IMG/VR virus record: IMGVR_UViG_3300048091_000070 | Location: 1 to 44,124 of that record | Origin: a virus | Length of the DNA: 44,124 bases | Strand: one strand, 5' to 3' | Part shown: piece after piece, positions 14,415 to 22,314 of the stretch | Layout: every line of letters starts with the position of its first letter | How positions within the stretch are numbered: the first letter of the stretch is position 1 | Notes under the pieces: generated by a model | The model's database searches: none | What the model was told of the DNA's origin: nothing | The model's input: only the letters and a program-made list of their open reading frames with translations | Position numbers and translations under genes: made by a program

Positions 14415-14781
14415 TAGATGCCCTTTCTAGGTAAGCAGCGGCGGCCCTTAACGTGGAGGGGCTGTCACCGCCTAGTCCGATCATGTGATTACATTTGTGG
14501 CAGAGAATACCGCGCACAGAGTTGGTGGTGTGGCAGTGGTCCGTGTGCCAAGGCTGCATCCCGGGATCACTGGTCCCGCAGATGCCGCAACATTCACCCT
14601 GCGAACTAAACAGCTCCAACCACTCTTCAGCGGTTATGCCGTAGCGGTGCTTTAGGTAGATGCCCTTTGTCTTTTCGGGATTTGCTTCCCGCCATGCTTT
14701 GGCTTTCTGAATATACCTATCTTTGTTCTTCGCGTAGTGCCGCTTCTGGGCGGCCTTCTGCTTCTCGGTAGCTTTAGCCAT
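14299..14781 (-). CDS. Endonuclease VII-like (T4 gp49 family) nuclease
   Basis: 160 residues. A basic N-terminus (KRHYAKNKDRYIQKAKAW) leads to YGITAEEWLELF, zinc-binding CCGICG, the catalytic WHTDHCH, then RGILCHKCNHMIG, all hallmarks of the recombination endonuclease VII / HNH family. Residues after about 122 have no counterpart in the usual domain and overlap a small gene in another frame. It either resolves DNA branches or is a free-standing homing nuclease. The phage also has a T7-type endonuclease I, which makes the homing role plausible. Confidence 0.85.
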   Translation of the reverse strand: MAKATEKQKAAQKRHYAKNKDRYIQKAKAWREANPEKTKGIYLKHRYGITAEEWLELFSSQGECCGICGTSDPGMQPWHTDHCHTTNSVRGILCHKCNHMIGLGGDSPSTLRAAAAYLERASNETARFECGDPARAASDNDAARECCRLARGTGGQGVSP

Positions 14782-16376
14782 CAGAAAGGACAGTCATCCC
14801 CTTCCGCTGCTGTGCTGGGGTCAAAGTCAGCTGGCCCCGCTACCTCGTATTGCCCTCTCTTCACATTCCATTTGAGTCTGTCCGCTTCTCCGGTCTCTCC
14901 GGTGATGCGGCACTTGAGCGAGCGCATCTGCGCGAATAGCTTCTGGTCGTTGTCTTGCTGGTCGCGCTCCAGCCCCAGAACGTTGAACGATAGCTGCTCA
15001 ATACTCGCGGAGCCGCGCATGTCAGTGAGGCTGATGGCGTCACCTTCGTTGTAGTTCTTGCCGCGTTTCAGATGGACAACGGCAATCACGCCAACGCCGG
15101 TCTCCTTGACGAAGCTAGCTAGCTTGGTCATCAGGATATCGATGTCTTTGCGTTCGTCGTTGGTCTCGGTGCCGCTGTGAACTATGCTGATATGGTCGAG
15201 CACAATGAACCGGCAGCCGCTCGCGGCCATGAAGCGCATCATGGTCAGCAGGCGCTCACTCTCCAACGAACCGAAGTGGTCGTAGAAGAGCATCCCGTCC
15301 CAGACCACAGCGGCTAGCGCTGCGTCCCAATCCTCGTCACTGATTGACTCAGGATTAGCTAAGACGTTCTTTAGGGGAACACCCTGATGTAGTGCGACGT
15401 AAGCGGACACGGAGGTATCGTTGTCTTCCTCAAGGTAGATGTTTCCAATCTTGAGGCCGTGCTCGGTGCGCAGGTGGTAGGCAATGTGCCTTGCGATAGT
15501 TGACTTGCCGATACCGCTGCCTGCGGCAATTGTCGTGACTTCTCCATCTCGGAGCCCCATCCACATTTCGTCTAGCTTGGGCCAAGGCAGCTTGAACCCG
15601 GCGCGCCGCTTCTTCTTCAGCCGCTCTTTGGTGAACTCGCGTCCCTCGCGGATACCATCGGGCCTGTATTCCTTCGCGTCATAGTAGGCGCGCACAAGGG
15701 CTTGGGGCCCATGCTTCATCAGGCAGTCATTGGCGTCCTTGCAATCCTCGGGAAGCCGAACGATTTTGACCTTGCCGACGGGCAATAGCTGGCAAGCTAG
15801 CTCCAGAGCCTTTTGTCCAGGCTCGTCATTGTCGAAGCTGAGGTAGATGGTGTCGAACGCACACAGCTGTTCGTAGTGCTTCAGGATCGCCTTGCGCACG
15901 GAGCCGGTGCCGTTCGGCAGAGAGCCCACGGGATACTTGCAGTCCCAAGCTTGCCAGAATGACAGCGCGTCAATCTCGCCTTCTGTCAGCAGCACGCTCC
16001 GGCCCTTCGATGGCCACAGCCAGCTAAGGTAAATCGGTGGGTCCTTTGCGTCCCCGATCCAAGAGCCCTTGCTCTCCGGCGTCCTGAACTTCTGTGCGAT
16101 CAGTTTGCCGCCAGTGTCCCGCACGTTCATGATGTGCGTTTTGGTGGCGCGGTCGTATTGGTAGCCCGCCTTTCGGAGCGTCTCTTCCTTGAGCGCCCGT
16201 GTGGTCATCGGGAGGTATTCGCCACGGCGCCAATCGCCGCTAGCTATCTCTGTCGTGTCGCCGTCTGCCTTGAAGTATGTCTCACAAGCAAAACAATACC
16301 CGGACCCATCGTCATAATGGGCCCGGGCATCGCTTGAGTTACACTTCTCGCAAGGCCCAGAACTGAGCCATGCCAT
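14781..16376 (-). CDS. Primase-helicase (T7 gp4-like)
   Basis: 531 residues. The N-terminal zinc ribbon has C9, C12, C28 and C31 (CEKC ... CFAC). The TOPRIM primase core has LLTEGEIDALS (Glu132) and SFDNDEPGQKA (Asp182). A basic linker (KERLKKKRR) precedes the RecA-like helicase, with Walker A GSGIGKST at 286-293 and FIVLDHISIV as Walker B. The C-terminus ends DDCPF, an acidic tail with terminal Phe like that by which T7 gp4 contacts the polymerase. It makes primers and unwinds DNA at the fork. Confidence 0.95.
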   Translation of the reverse strand: MAWLSSGPCEKCNSSDARAHYDDGSGYCFACETYFKADGDTTEIASGDWRRGEYLPMTTRALKEETLRKAGYQYDRATKTHIMNVRDTGGKLIAQKFRTPESKGSWIGDAKDPPIYLSWLWPSKGRSVLLTEGEIDALSFWQAWDCKYPVGSLPNGTGSVRKAILKHYEQLCAFDTIYLSFDNDEPGQKALELACQLLPVGKVKIVRLPEDCKDANDCLMKHGPQALVRAYYDAKEYRPDGIREGREFTKERLKKKRRAGFKLPWPKLDEMWMGLRDGEVTTIAAGSGIGKSTIARHIAYHLRTEHGLKIGNIYLEEDNDTSVSAYVALHQGVPLKNVLANPESISDEDWDAALAAVVWDGMLFYDHFGSLESERLLTMMRFMAASGCRFIVLDHISIVHSGTETNDERKDIDILMTKLASFVKETGVGVIAVVHLKRGKNYNEGDAISLTDMRGSASIEQLSFNVLGLERDQQDNDQKLFAQMRSLKCRITGETGEADRLKWNVKRGQYEVAGPADFDPSTAAEGDDCPF

Positions 16377-16381
16377 TAAGA

Positions 16382-16615
16382 TCAGGCCACCAACTCGTAG
16401 CGGCTGTACTTGTGGCCGGAGCCGTCAGTGCGAACATCGGTGAGGATCGCGAAGCCCTTGCGGCGAAGCTTCAGGATCACGTCAGAGAGGCGCTTGATCT
16501 GATAGACAGTCATGCTCTCCATGTCGCTGATGGTCTTGCCGCTAGCCAGATGGCCAAGGATGGTCCGCTGCTGCGGGGACAGGCTGACCGAGCGGAAAAA
16601 CTGCGAGTTCGTCAT
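16382..16615 (-). CDS. Small winged-helix DNA-binding protein
   Basis: 77 residues. LSPQQRTILGHLASGKTISD, then MTVYQIKRLSDVILKLRRKG and a two-strand wing FAILTDVRTDG...YSRYEL make a clear winged helix-turn-helix. It may regulate phage transcription or bind DNA during replication. It overlaps the endonuclease I stop by 4 bases (ATGA). Confidence 0.7.
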   Translation of the reverse strand: MTNSQFFRSVSLSPQQRTILGHLASGKTISDMESMTVYQIKRLSDVILKLRRKGFAILTDVRTDGSGHKYSRYELVA

Positions 16616-17067
16616 GTCTTCTTCCTCTTCTGTTGAAGTTTGATTTCATCGATCCATTCTTGCGGAATGGTCCCTTTGTCGGCCCACTTGAACCCATGGG
16701 TTTCTGCCCACATGGCGTTGGTGGTCGGACTGCCGGGATAAATCTTCGTACTGGCGCGTTCGTACACGACGCGAATATCAAGGCCGGGGTGCTGCTCTTT
16801 GAGGAGCAACATCTTCTGGCGCTGTTCTGCGGAAGCTTGCTTGATGCCTCCGAACTTGCCGCCGCCCCAATGGCCCTTAGCTTCTAGATAGATGTTGGTT
16901 CCGGAAATCGGAAAGTCGGGCAGATACTTCGCCACTCGGGCGGGGATGGTGTACGGAATCTTTTCGGATTCGTACTCGTAGCCAATCCCCGCCGCGTCCA
17001 ACTGCTCTGCAAGCTTCTCTTCGAGACCTGACCGATACCTACGCGCCAGCGCAGGTTTCTTGGTCAT
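16612..17067 (-). CDS. Endonuclease I, Holliday-junction resolvase (T7 gp3-like)
   Basis: 151 residues, close to T7 gp3 (149). The nuclease core fits the T7 active site: E16 in SGLEEKLAEQL, D51 in YLPDFPI, E62 and K64 in IYLEAKGHW (T7 E20, D55, E65, K67). The C-terminal part with YPGSPTTNAMWAETHGFKW is also as in the family. It cuts branched DNA and helps break down host DNA and process concatemers. Between SSB and primase-helicase genes. Confidence 0.9.
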   Translation of the reverse strand: MTKKPALARRYRSGLEEKLAEQLDAAGIGYEYESEKIPYTIPARVAKYLPDFPISGTNIYLEAKGHWGGGKFGGIKQASAEQRQKMLLLKEQHPGLDIRVVYERASTKIYPGSPTTNAMWAETHGFKWADKGTIPQEWIDEIKLQQKRKKT

Positions 17068-17636
17068 CAGAACGCCTCGTCGTCCGCGCTGTTGGCGGTG
17101 GACGGATCGAAGGGCGACTTGTCCTCGGCAACTGCCGGAGCCTCGTAGCCTTCCTCTTCCTCGAACGGGCTAACGCCATTGGCGCCACCACGTTCAAGCT
17201 TAATCACCTGCACTGCGTTGAGGTACAGCTTGATACCGCCGCCGAGACCCTCGTAGACGAAAGGTGACACGTTCACCTTGATCCGCGAGCCGCCGCCGAT
17301 CACAGTGCCCTCGGGGAGCTTGTTGTTCTTGGCGTCGTACAGGCCCGGTTTGTACTCCTCACCGGAGCTAACCATCAGCGTGAGTTCGCCGGTCTTCTTG
17401 TCTTTCTTCCACGGCCAGTTGGCCACTGAAGTCAGGCCAGCATCCTTAGCCAGCTTCTTCAGCCACGCATCAATTGCGCGGTGGTCTTCGTCCCCGTACT
17501 TCACTCGGGTGTTCCAAGTGCGCTTCTCTTCGCCACTGTTCTGGCCCTTTGCATTCTTCGGCTGATAAACGTCAACCTTATCGAGCTTGGGGAATACAGC
17601 GGTGCCCTCGGGGAGCGTCTTAGTAATCTTCGCCAT
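17067..17636 (-). CDS. Single-stranded DNA-binding protein (T7 gp2.5-like)
   Basis: 189 residues. It has a beta-rich OB-fold-like body (FPKLDKVDVYQPKN, SRIKVNVSPFVYEG, IKLYLNAVQVIKLE) and a flexible acidic C-terminus ending ADDEAF, the acidic-aromatic tail by which T7 gp2.5 binds the polymerase and helicase. First gene of the SSB-endonuclease I-primase set, preceded by an 82-base leader with three hairpins. Confidence 0.85.
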   Translation of the reverse strand: MAKITKTLPEGTAVFPKLDKVDVYQPKNAKGQNSGEEKRTWNTRVKYGDEDHRAIDAWLKKLAKDAGLTSVANWPWKKDKKTGELTLMVSSGEEYKPGLYDAKNNKLPEGTVIGGGSRIKVNVSPFVYEGLGGGIKLYLNAVQVIKLERGGANGVSPFEEEEGYEAPAVAEDKSPFDPSTANSADDEAF

Positions 17637-17649
17637 TATGGAAATTGTA

Positions 17650-17715
17650 GTCCTAGTAGATCAATACCTAGGACGGGGATTAACCCCGCCCATCTAACTT
17701 GCCCGCTAGTGCGGG
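17650..17715 (-). promoter_or_regulatory. Three hairpins in the SSB leader
   Basis: Inverted repeats GTCCTAG/CTAGGAC (17650-17656 and 17668-17674), CGGGG/CCCCG (17674-17678 and 17684-17688) and CCCGC/GCGGG (17702-17706 and 17711-17715) stand in a row between two genes. None has a T-run on the transcribed strand. They could be RNase III-type processing sites or stability elements, as hairpins between T7 genes are. Confidence 0.45.
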
Positions 17716-17718
17716 ACT

Positions 17719-17895
17719 TCAGAACCCCGCATCAATCAGGGCATTGGCGAGCGCCCGCGCCTGCTCATAGCTGAGCACGATGGCAGCTGTGGTCTCGTCC
17801 TTCACAGTGAGAACGACGCCGCCTGTCTCGCGCCGCCGATCCTCAAGGCGCAGCGTTGCGCCATACTCGTCAGTAAGCTCAGTCACGTCGTTCAT
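17719..17895 (-). CDS. 58-residue protein, unknown
   Basis: ATG 17895 overlaps the upstream stop (GATGA), and the frame runs to TGA 17719-17721. Pattern: beta strands (YGATLRLEDRR, GGVVLTVKD), then a helix (LSYEQARALANALIDAG). This small beta-alpha layout resembles the 54-residue protein at 11299-11463. Unknown function. Confidence 0.6.
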   Translation of the reverse strand: MNDVTELTDEYGATLRLEDRRRETGGVVLTVKDETTAAIVLSYEQARALANALIDAGF

Positions 17896-18071
17896 CGGCT
17901 GCTCGATGTTGGTGGTTGATAGTTACGGATGGCTCGCACCTGATAGCGGCGTTGCTGCTTCAGCCAGCGCCACTCATTCAGGTCTGCAAGGGAGACAACT
18001 GGTTTCCCAGCTATCTCCTCAAGCAGATGGTCGAGGCGGATAATCTCCTCGACGCTGGCAGTGATGCTCAC
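17892..18071 (-). CDS. 59-residue protein, unknown
   Basis: GTG 18071 overlaps the upstream TGA (GTGTGAGC). The product has a helix (ITASVEEIIRLDHLLEEIAG) and a basic C-terminal half (WRWLKQQRRYQVRAIRN), so it may bind nucleic acid. Coupled by overlaps on both sides. Confidence 0.55.
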   Translation of the reverse strand: MSITASVEEIIRLDHLLEEIAGKPVVSLADLNEWRWLKQQRRYQVRAIRNYQPPTSSSR

Positions 18072-18238
18072 ACGCCGCCCAAGGCAATCGCGCGGTCAAT
18101 GCACTTGCTGGCGCTGTCCGCGATAGATGCGGCCAGTTCCTTCTCGCCCATCAGCTTCAGCGTCAGGGCAGCAGCGATCAGGGCCGAGACGGCATCTTGG
18201 GCGATACGTTCAAAGTTATCGGTCGAAGTGTTGCTCAT
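18068..18238 (-). CDS. 56-residue helical protein, unknown
   Basis: First gene after the RNA polymerase. ATG 18238 follows AGGGAACC. The product is mostly one long helix (ISALIAAALTLKLM-like stretch after RIAQDAV, then ELAASIADSASKCIDRAI). A weakly hydrophobic segment could touch membrane. Function unknown. Confidence 0.55.
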   Translation of the reverse strand: MSNTSTDNFERIAQDAVSALIAAALTLKLMGEKELAASIADSASKCIDRAIALGGV

Positions 18239-18264
18239 GGTAATGGTTCCCTAAGTGTGACTAA

Positions 18265-20784
18265 TTAGGCAAAGGCATACTTCGCCCGGTGGACTTCGTT
18301 AAGGTCCAGCTGACCCTTCGTCGGAAGCTGCGGCAGTCGCTTTTGGTTTGCTTCTGACAACTGAGCGCTTGCTGTACTGCGTAGGCACGTTAGTAAGTCA
18401 TCCCGTTGATACATCTGCACAAACTGCTCACGAATGATCTGGTTGAACCTGTCAGCATGTGCCGGAAGGCAACCAAACGAGTCATGGACAGTCACGATAT
18501 CTGTGATGCCTTCGTCGGCGCACGCCCCCACAGTCAGGAGCAAATGAGCCGCGTCGAGCGAATGGACCCAATTGGGCGCAATCGACTGTTGGCACTTCCG
18601 TTTCAAGAGGGGCGCTTCGTCCCCCGTGGCCACGTTGACCTTGATGCGCTCATTGTGCAGCCACAGGCTAAGCGTCTTGGTCTTAGGGGCGTGGTAGCGG
18701 TTGATGCACGGGATGCCTGCCGGTGTGATCCAGCTAACCGGCTTGCCCTCGTGTGCCATCACGCCAGCCAAATCCTTCAGGAAGTCCATGGCCTCAGCGG
18801 GCTTGCGGACTACCTCAGTGATCGCCGCATAGGCCACGCGGCCCATGTAGCGCGCTGCTGCCGCTTGGTCCTTGACAGTCCCGAAGTGGTGGGGCGTCTT
18901 GTGCCGCACGGCCTCAGCTTGCAATGGTGCCATCAGGTCTTCAAAGAACTGATCGCCCATCCCGTTCGCCTCGGAGCTATAGCAGAACGTCATGGTCGAG
19001 CGCTTCAACAGCTTCCTGTCGATGCCCTTGCCATCCTTGTAGCTAAGGAACAGCCGGGCAAATCCCCGCTTCTTTTCGTCCTGGCCCGTCGCATCCTCCT
19101 CGACCATGCGTCGCGCTACCTTAGCCACGATGGCGTAGATGTCCTGCGGCGCTTCGTTGTCCGTGAGGTTCACGAAGCGGCCCTCCTCAGCCAGCGTTGC
19201 CCCGGCCATGTGCTGCAAACCACTGCAAGAGCCATCGAAGCTCACAGGGACATGGCACATATGCGTCGGCCCACTCTGGATGGCAGACACAAGTTCCCGG
19301 CACGCAGCTAGAAACAGGAACGGGCTGTCGGCCTGCGTCCAACCCAAATTGGCCAGCGGGGCTTCCGCATAGCTCCTCAGCGTCTCTTCGTTGTCCTTCG
19401 TCCATTGCACCCTCGCGTCTAGTGGTTTCTTGTCCAGCCCGGTCTCTTCGCCGGGGGCCTTCTGCGCCCAACAGTTGGCAACGTGTACTCGTAGCCAATA
19501 TGTACCCTTTTCGCCAATCGGAAGCCCGTTCTTGAACAGGAAGAGACTGCGCACATGATCGCCCCGCTGGAAATTGAAGCGCGGCAACGGATACACGCGG
19601 CCCCTGAAGTCCATCGTCATTCCCATGTAGAACTCGGGGACCTCGGCCAACCGGTGCGCCTCGGCCATGTCGAGGGCCAACAGCGTCAGGTCGCTGTGGC
19701 GCTGCCGGTTGAGCTTCTGCGCGGACCAGCGTTCCTCGCTAGCTAGCTTGCGCTCGTCTTGGCCTAGCGCGTTCCACTCCTCCTCCGATAGCTTCGGGGG
19801 CACCTCGACCTTGTCGGCCACGGTGAACCCGGGGACATTGACCCCATTGGCTTGCACCTGATCCATCACGCCCAGCAGCCAAGTGTTGATCTTGAACGGG
19901 ACAGCTTGCAGCGTGTTGATGCCCTTCATTGCTGGCGCCATTGTGCCATCAGCTATCGCCTTCTTGACCTCGGCAATCTGGTCGTTGTTGTACGCCTTGA
20001 GGATCGAAACGTCCTTGAGGATACGGGTGTCCTCGGCCGGTCGCTGTTTATAGCTAACCCACGGCTCGGGCGCTGTTAGCCTCGGCATCCACACGGGGCG
20101 CCGGAGGATCATGTCCCTGATGGCATCGCTCATGAACTTGTGGGCCTCTTCGGTCACCATCAGAACACGGGTCTTCTCAGGGACGCCTAGCGCCTTATTC
20201 CAAGTGGTGAACTCTTCCCAGCGGAACACGTCCGGCAGCCCTTCGGTCAACAGGTTGGCGCACCACACTCCCGCAATGGTTCGCTCCTCCGGTTGCCACT
20301 CCTCGCCAACGAAACCGGCCTTCTTAGCTACAGCACGGGCGGCCGACTGCCGCATTTTCTGATTGCCGTGTTTCTTCTCAGCGTACTTTTCGGCACGCTC
20401 GGCGAGCTTCTTATTGGCCTTGAGTAGTCCTGCCCGGAAGCACTCGGCCTCCAGATTGTCAGCGAACATTTTGAACGCCTGCACCTGATAGGTCCAGCGT
20501 CCAGCAACCACATGCAGGCCGGTTTGAAGGCACACTAGCGCTACAAGCTCCGGGTCAAGCTGCCTCAGCATCCGCTCAAGGTTATACTCAGGGGCGTTAG
20601 CTCGGCAGGGTGTCTTCCACTTCTCCCTCAGGTATTCAGTGAGGCGCGGCAGCTGCTGGCCACTGAGGGCCATAGCGCCTGTAGTCGATCCTTTGCCGAA
20701 GCTGGCGGCTTGTCGCTTGTCCCGCTTCTTCAGGGATGCTGCGGCCAGCTGGTATTCACGGGCTTCCATAGTTGTCTGGAGCAT
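18265..20784 (-). CDS. Single-subunit T7-like RNA polymerase
   Basis: 839 residues from ATG 20784, preceded by AAGGGGAACAG; the frame stays open upstream, but that part is leader. In the C-terminal half are the catalytic motifs: VSFDGSCSGLQHMAG (first Asp), KRSTMTFCYSS with the Lys and Tyr spaced as in T7 K631/Y639, and IVTVHDSFGCLPAHA (second Asp, T7 D812). It transcribes later phage genes from its own promoters. Unlike T7, its gene is on the opposite strand to the virion genes. Operator-like words and a TTGACA box precede it, so host RNA polymerase and a repressor probably control it. Confidence 0.95.
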   Translation of the reverse strand: MLQTTMEAREYQLAAASLKKRDKRQAASFGKGSTTGAMALSGQQLPRLTEYLREKWKTPCRANAPEYNLERMLRQLDPELVALVCLQTGLHVVAGRWTYQVQAFKMFADNLEAECFRAGLLKANKKLAERAEKYAEKKHGNQKMRQSAARAVAKKAGFVGEEWQPEERTIAGVWCANLLTEGLPDVFRWEEFTTWNKALGVPEKTRVLMVTEEAHKFMSDAIRDMILRRPVWMPRLTAPEPWVSYKQRPAEDTRILKDVSILKAYNNDQIAEVKKAIADGTMAPAMKGINTLQAVPFKINTWLLGVMDQVQANGVNVPGFTVADKVEVPPKLSEEEWNALGQDERKLASEERWSAQKLNRQRHSDLTLLALDMAEAHRLAEVPEFYMGMTMDFRGRVYPLPRFNFQRGDHVRSLFLFKNGLPIGEKGTYWLRVHVANCWAQKAPGEETGLDKKPLDARVQWTKDNEETLRSYAEAPLANLGWTQADSPFLFLAACRELVSAIQSGPTHMCHVPVSFDGSCSGLQHMAGATLAEEGRFVNLTDNEAPQDIYAIVAKVARRMVEEDATGQDEKKRGFARLFLSYKDGKGIDRKLLKRSTMTFCYSSEANGMGDQFFEDLMAPLQAEAVRHKTPHHFGTVKDQAAAARYMGRVAYAAITEVVRKPAEAMDFLKDLAGVMAHEGKPVSWITPAGIPCINRYHAPKTKTLSLWLHNERIKVNVATGDEAPLLKRKCQQSIAPNWVHSLDAAHLLLTVGACADEGITDIVTVHDSFGCLPAHADRFNQIIREQFVQMYQRDDLLTCLRSTASAQLSEANQKRLPQLPTKGQLDLNEVHRAKYAFA
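18368..18391 (-). repeat. 24-bp direct repeat, copy inside the RNA polymerase 3' end
   Basis: CTTGCTGTACTGCGT + AGGCACGTT (plus strand) matches a copy at 20798-20821 at 22 of 24 positions, in the same orientation, 2430 bases away. This copy encodes part of the RNA polymerase C-terminal region, about 130 bases upstream of the next gene's start. Confidence 0.7.
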
Positions 20785-20797
20785 CTGTTCCCCTTTT

Positions 20798-20821
20798 CTT
20801 GCTGTACTGCGTCGGCGCGTT
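20798..20821 (-). repeat. 24-bp direct repeat, copy in the RNA polymerase leader
   Basis: Second copy of the 24-base repeat (CTTGCTGTACTGCGT + CGGCGCGTT), lying just upstream of the RNA polymerase ribosome site. A repeat of promoter length placed before and at the end of the polymerase gene could be a phage promoter; it could also be a trace of an old recombination event. Confidence 0.7.
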
Positions 20822-20882
20822 CGCGGCCTAACTAGTTGGTTTTGTTGGATTGTTACCCAAAACAACATATCTGCATGGCGGT

Positions 20883-20927
20883 GTCTAAGTGATTTGCAAA
20901 TAGGTTGTCAACGGTAATAGTTTCCCA
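20883..20927 (-). promoter_or_regulatory. Candidate sigma-70 promoter and operator for the RNA polymerase gene
   Basis: On the minus strand a perfect TTGACA (20906-20911) is followed 17 bases later by TTAGAC, a weak -10. Overlapping it is TGACAACCTA (20901-20910), one base off the repeated word TGG(A/C)AACCTA, and a looser copy TGGGAAACTA (20918-20927) lies upstream. The paired half-sites around a -35 box look like repressor control of the phage polymerase. Confidence 0.5.
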
Positions 20928-20929
20928 TT

Positions 20930-20978
20930 CGGTTTTGTAAACCGTTGGTCCTCGGTTCGATCCCGGGAGCCGGCACCA
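20930..20978 (+). other. Putative attP: 3' end of a tRNA-Thr(TGT) gene
   Basis: The stretch contains an anticodon-loop-like TTTGTAA (anticodon TGT), a variable loop, a T-arm CTCGG-TTCGATC-CCGGG, the 3' acceptor strand AGCCGGC and CCA at 20976-20978. The matching 5' acceptor and D-arm are missing, so it is not a working tRNA. A tRNA 3' end next to an integrase is the usual form of a phage attachment site: integration would rebuild a host tRNA-Thr. The core length must be found by comparison with a host tRNA-Thr gene. Confidence 0.85.
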
Positions 20979-20998
20979 ACATTAGCTAAATCAATGAC

Positions 20999-22117
20999 TT
21001 AGCCGGGGGCCTCTTTGGCCCTTTTGAGCCGTTTCCCCGCGTACTCGTCAAGTTTTTTCACGGCTTCCAGCTGGTCCTCAAGGTCAACGTGATCATAGAT
21101 TTCGTTGGCCTCGTCGCTGATATGTCCAAGCATTTCCTTGCGAATTTTCTTCGAGACGCCAGCTTTCCGTAGTCGCGTGTTGCGTGCGTGGCGAAGCGAA
21201 TGCACAACCAAGTTGCCTTCAATCCCCGCCTCTTTACACGCGGATTGGAAGATAGTTAGCAATCGGTCAGCAGTTGGCAGGCTTCCCGTGGCGATCAGGG
21301 CCCTGATGTTCTTAGCTAATTCGGCGGAAAAGATTACAGGGCGTGACTTCTTGTTCTTGGTTTGACCGCGCTTCAAATGGAGCACGCCGACGAGAACAGG
21401 CGTTCCCGTATCGTCCTCTACCTGTTCGATTGTGATCTGCTCCGGCGTCAGCTTCTGTAGCTCCCCTTGCCGCAACCCGGTCTGAGCGATGCAGTCGAGG
21501 CACATAGCCTCAATGCGGTTGCCATGGCTCTCGATGAGCCCGAGCACAACCTCGTCTTGCCCGATGGCCAAGATGTCCCTATGCCGCCTGTCGTCGGTCT
21601 CGTTGAGCCAAGGGACGCTTGGCTTGGCCGGGATTATCTCCTCGTTGACAGCCCACGTCAGAACGCCGCTCGCGGCCGATAGGTAGCGGTTCATACGCGC
21701 GTTGCTCATGTGGCCACGCGCCTTGTCGGGCCCCCGCTTGCCCTCGGGTGTCTTGCGCGTAGCTAGGGCCTCGGTGATCAGCTTCAGGCTGCCACGGGTC
21801 ACGCGGCTGATACCCAAGTCCCCTATGACCTCGCAGCAATAGGCGAGCCGCTGCATCAGGTCGTCGTCGGTCTTCTGCCACTTGCCCTTGGGGCCTCCGG
21901 CGGCCTTAGCCTTCTCGCATACCTGGCTGAACGTTAGCTCGCCCTCGGACGGCCCGCCATCGTCAATGGTCGGCGGCTCGCGGCCGAACACTTGGGTAAA
22001 GGATTCATAGTCCTTCGCGGCCTGCATTGTCTTGAAGCGCCGCTTCTTCTTGCCCTTGGACCACTCGCCCACAAAGGAGCCAGTGGGCTTTCCGTTCTTC
22101 TTGTCCACGTATGCCAT
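20999..22117 (-). CDS. int: Tyrosine integrase
   Basis: 372 residues. A basic N-terminal arm-binding part (GKKKRRFKTMQAA) and a core-binding SAM-like domain (about 60-175) precede the catalytic domain. The catalytic set is R216 (TGLRQGEL), a Lys in QTKNKKSRPV, H306 and R309 (VVHSLRHARNT), H332 (EMLGHIS) and Y341 (EIYDHVD). It integrates and excises the genome at attP, whose tRNA-like core lies 20 bases past its stop codon. The gene follows a CxxC small protein by three bases, and both are downstream of a winged-helix gene with a good host promoter. Confidence 0.95.
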   Translation of the reverse strand: MAYVDKKNGKPTGSFVGEWSKGKKKRRFKTMQAAKDYESFTQVFGREPPTIDDGGPSEGELTFSQVCEKAKAAGGPKGKWQKTDDDLMQRLAYCCEVIGDLGISRVTRGSLKLITEALATRKTPEGKRGPDKARGHMSNARMNRYLSAASGVLTWAVNEEIIPAKPSVPWLNETDDRRHRDILAIGQDEVVLGLIESHGNRIEAMCLDCIAQTGLRQGELQKLTPEQITIEQVEDDTGTPVLVGVLHLKRGQTKNKKSRPVIFSAELAKNIRALIATGSLPTADRLLTIFQSACKEAGIEGNLVVHSLRHARNTRLRKAGVSKKIRKEMLGHISDEANEIYDHVDLEDQLEAVKKLDEYAGKRLKRAKEAPG

Positions 22118-22120
22118 CTG

Positions 22121-22282
22121 TCAGGCCCCCTCAAACATCATGCGCTTTATGATTTCCTCAGCTTCGTCTAGCTCATCGCGAAGCCGCGCGACCTCAGCCC
22201 GCAGCTCCTCTATTTCTGCGGTTTGGTCGGGGTGGATTTCACATCCGCACAGCCCGCATGTGGTCTTCTCACCGTATGCCAT
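22121..22282 (-). CDS. 53-residue CxxCxC coiled-coil protein upstream of integrase
   Basis: ATG 22282 has GCGAGGG six bases in front; TGA is at 22121-22123, three bases before the integrase ATG. The product has a small metal-binding-like knot (TTCGLCGCEIHPD) and then a heptad-rich helix (IEELRAEVARLRDELDEAEE). Position suggests a recombination partner such as a directionality factor, but the fold is unlike known excisionases, so this is only a possibility. Confidence 0.6.
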   Translation of the reverse strand: MAYGEKTTCGLCGCEIHPDQTAEIEELRAEVARLRDELDEAEEIIKRMMFEGA

Positions 22283-22287
22283 TTAGC

Positions 22288-22300
22288 CCTCGCGCGTTAG
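22288..22300 (-). promoter_or_regulatory. CTAACGCGCGAGG extended ribosome-site motif, copy 1
   Basis: On the minus strand CTAACGCGCGAGG lies five bases before ATG 22282. Similar copies occur at 23258-23268 (before ATG 23251), 24622-24634 and 24765-24775 (before ATG 24757). GAGG can act as the ribosome site, but the shared GC-rich part upstream is longer than a ribosome site needs. Confidence 0.5.
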
Positions 22301-22314
22301 TGTAGCTATTGCCA

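Noticed and set aside
20930-20978. A functional tRNA-Thr gene
   Set aside because: No matching 5' acceptor strand or D-arm precedes it, so it is only a 3' fragment, as expected for attP.
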